A stretch of 6,680 nucleotides of DNA. Source: Treponema sp. Its GTDB lineage: Bacteria; Spirochaetota; Spirochaetia; Treponematales; Breznakiellaceae. The position numbers and the translations under genes are program-made. The notes below the pieces were generated by a model. That model saw only the letters and a program-made list of their open reading frames with translations, was not told where the DNA came from and ran no database searches. Shown piece after piece: positions 6,205 through 6,680 of the stretch; the stretch's first letter is position 1, and each line of letters opens with the position of its first letter. The stretch is from contig JAISOR010000148.1 in the NCBI GenBank assembly GCA_031275535.1, forward strand, positions 1 through 6,680, read 5' to 3'.

Positions 6205-6680
6205 GGTTCCGGCGCGGCTTTTTGCCCATGGCACTGCTCTTGTATGTCCTTGGCATATCCGGTCCGGAGGCGGCGGAATTTAACGACGGCCGTATACGGC
6301 TGGTCCTCCACGAGCGGTCGGGGCGTTTTTCCCTCTACTATATGACGGATATAGTAAAGGAGAAGTATGAACCCTTTTTTGTGGATCAGGATCCCCGGAC
6401 CAGTTCCCTTTCGCTTATCGTTAATGACCGGACCTACCGCCTCGGTGAGGCCTCGGCCTTTCGGGTCAGTATTGACAGCACCGTACCCTCCAGGCCGGCA
6501 ATCGTTTTTGAGTCCTCCTTCCTCCTGGTAAGCCAGGAATTTTCCTTTATCCGCAGTTCCACCGCGGCCCTGAGCGGGGGAATCCTCATGACCATACGGA
6601 TTGAAAATAAAAACGAGCAGGAGCTTGCGGTGGGGCTGCGGTTTCTCCTGGATACCTATCTGGGGGAAAGGAGATCCTCC
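6201..6680 (+). CDS. Secreted protein of unknown family, C-terminus cut by window edge
   Basis: I translated this by hand: exactly 160 codons without a stop to the window end. Residues 1-25 look like a signal peptide (MRFRRG, then LPMALLLYVLGISG, then a likely cleavage near EAA), with no lipobox cysteine. The mature part alternates short hydrophobic strands and turns, which suggests a beta-rich fold: RIRLVLHERSGRFSLYYM at 31-48, SLSLIVNDRTYRL at 69-81, AIVFESSFLLVSQEFSF at 99-115, ILMTIRIEN at 128-136 and VGLRFLLDTYLGE at 143-155. The last stretch, strand plus LDT-LGE, looks like a conserved family motif, but I cannot name the family. The start overlaps the upstream stop by ATGA and has a strong Shine-Dalgarno. 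The pair is probably co-translated and exported together. Further domains may lie beyond the window. Confidence 0.8.
   Translation, partial: MRFRRGFLPMALLLYVLGISGPEAAEFNDGRIRLVLHERSGRFSLYYMTDIVKEKYEPFFVDQDPRTSSLSLIVNDRTYRLGEASAFRVSIDSTVPSRPAIVFESSFLLVSQEFSFIRSSTAALSGGILMTIRIENKNEQELAVGLRFLLDTYLGERRSS

Overview
The window looks like a spirochaete chromosome, most likely a Treponema-type organism of moderate to high GC. The main reason is an 895-residue GreA: a long helical front half ending in a normal GreA domain. To my memory, this roughly 900-residue form is typical of Borrelia and Treponema. Secreted TPR proteins and a secreted von Willebrand A (VWA) protein fit the same group. The genus is an inference. 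No tRNA, rRNA, CRISPR array, insertion sequence or phage gene is visible.

The layout is two divergent gene clusters around a 101-base control region (4385-4485). On the minus strand, reading leftwards, lie a cytoplasmic TPR protein (4384-3434), the long greA (3419-732) and a secreted VWA protein (712 to beyond base 1). Gaps are 14 and 19 bases with no terminator between them, so they are probably one transcript. The VWA gene runs off the left edge inside a 21-bp tandem repeat encoding Ala/Ser/Thr/Pro heptads. On the plus strand lie rpe (4486-5136), a secreted TPR plus coiled-coil protein (5191-6204) and a secreted protein of unknown family (6201 to beyond base 6680). The last two overlap by ATGA and are probably translationally coupled.

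The control region carries promoter-like hexamers on both strands, and their -35 boxes occupy almost the same bases (TTTACAA). The plus-strand -10 lies so close to the rpe ATG that the rpe mRNA may be leaderless. In the left cluster, a transcript-cleavage factor with a large protein-interaction half is made next to a second TPR protein, which may be its partner. The right cluster joins one pentose-phosphate enzyme to two exported proteins of unknown role that probably work together. The most interesting items are the Tudor-like module inside GreA, the shared -35 region, and the export pair after rpe.
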